64,000 nucleotides of DNA from CAIQJJ01 sp964606085 (lineage in GTDB: Bacteria > Chloroflexota > Anaerolineae > Anaerolineales > UBA4823): contig CAZSFD010000007.1 in assembly GCA_964606085.1 (NCBI GenBank), positions 1-64,000 on the forward strand. The letters run 5' to 3'. Below the pieces are notes generated by a model. That model did not search any database, had not been told where the DNA came from, and saw only the letters and a program-made list of their open reading frames with translations. Made by a program: the position numbers and the translations under genes. Shown piece by piece: positions 63,845 through 64,000 of the stretch (the stretch's first letter is position 1; each line of letters begins with the position of its first letter).

Positions 63845-64000
63845 TTGGATACGAAGTATATTTTTTTCACCGGCGGCGTGGTCAGTTCCGTGGGCAAAGG
63901 GGTTACTGCGGCAGCTTTGGGCCAGTTGCTCAAGGCACGCGGCATTCCGGTGGCGATCCAGAAACTTGATCCCTATTTGAATGTTGACCCTGGCACGATG
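63845..64000 (+). CDS. pyrG: CTP synthase, 3'-truncated by the window edge
   Basis: The first 52 codons of CTP synthase, which makes CTP from UTP, ATP and glutamine. TTG 63845 with GGAGG (63835-63839) starts the frame D-T-K-Y-I-F-F-T-G-G-V-V-S-S-V-G-K-G, followed by I-Q-K-L-D-P-Y-L-N-V-D-P-G. These are the conserved amidoligase-domain start and P-loop. The rest lies beyond the window. Confidence 0.96.
   Translation, partial: MDTKYIFFTGGVVSSVGKGVTAAALGQLLKARGIPVAIQKLDPYLNVDPGTM

Noticed and set aside
1..64000. tRNA or rRNA genes
   Set aside because: I found no cloverleaf-like segment with a T-loop GTTCRA block and acceptor pairing outside coding regions; a covariance-model scan would be decisive.

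Overview
The window is 64 kb of a high-GC bacterial chromosome. It begins inside serS and ends inside pyrG. Gene content suggests a Chloroflexota (Anaerolineae-like) genome: a DUF951 gene beside an MGDG-synthase-like glycosyltransferase, a VanW/PG-binding protein, a bacterial XPB helicase with helicase-associated partners, a Roadblock/LC7 protein, threonine/proline-rich 'TPTPT' surface proteins and a fused magnesium/cobalt-chelatase I-D gene. This assignment is inference from gene content. I see no rRNA, tRNA, CRISPR array, integrase or complete insertion sequence.

Layout. 1-5.2 kb: serS end, a HEPN/MNT toxin-antitoxin (TA) pair, a DUF456 membrane protein, a Trm112-like protein, a PemK-type TA pair and a VanW protein. 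5.3-15.2 kb: a SWIM/SNF2 helicase translationally coupled to addB, then a second PemK TA pair, then addA. addA carries several palindromic segments inside its reading frame. 15.2-20.0 kb: an MFS transporter, hpt, a third PemK-like pair and comEC, whose metallo-beta-lactamase domain has lost its metal ligands. 20.0-21.1 kb: a repeat-rich gap and hicBA. 21.1-24.2 kb (minus strand): a chelatase I-D gene split at an A9 run that looks like a -1 frameshift site, then dtd and a Nudix hydrolase. 24.3-27.9 kb: a Met/Gly/His-rich exported protein, a DUF433/DUF5615 TA pair overlapping an OmpR-type regulator, and its sensor kinase. 28-30.6 kb: a YbaK-type deacylase, a PlsC-type acyltransferase and a class I isoprenoid-synthase-like protein.

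30.6-38.0 kb (minus strand): a five-gene operon centred on an XPB helicase, with two paralogous helicase-associated proteins, a 65-aa separate domain and an unrecognised 461-aa protein. 38.1-38.8 kb: rpsU-infA behind a perfect-consensus promoter and a leader with a terminator/antiterminator arrangement. 39-45.2 kb: phosphoesterase, kbl, HD protein, M50 protease, DUF951, glycosyltransferase, rsmI and an EamA transporter. 45.3-47.5 kb: an AT-richer restriction-modification pair (beta-class methyltransferase and a SacI-like nuclease). 47.6-55.2 kb: a lipoprotein esterase, gatCA, a GAF-GAF-HD-GYP protein, an M3 peptidase and NDH-2. 55.2-60.4 kb (minus strand): a TP-rich surface protein, a REC-PAS protein with a degenerate kinase core and an intact sensor kinase. 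60.6-64 kb: deoxynucleoside kinase, ferredoxin-type aldo/keto reductase, lipoprotein, Roadblock protein and the start of pyrG.

Three themes recur. First, TA pairs are dense: six in the first 26 kb, each wedged between housekeeping genes, often with 4-bp ATGA overlaps. Second, many start codons lie 6-7 nt after a TATAAT-like -10 box and have no Shine-Dalgarno, which points to leaderless transcripts. Third, short palindromic repeats are scattered in gaps, in the ndh leader and inside addA.
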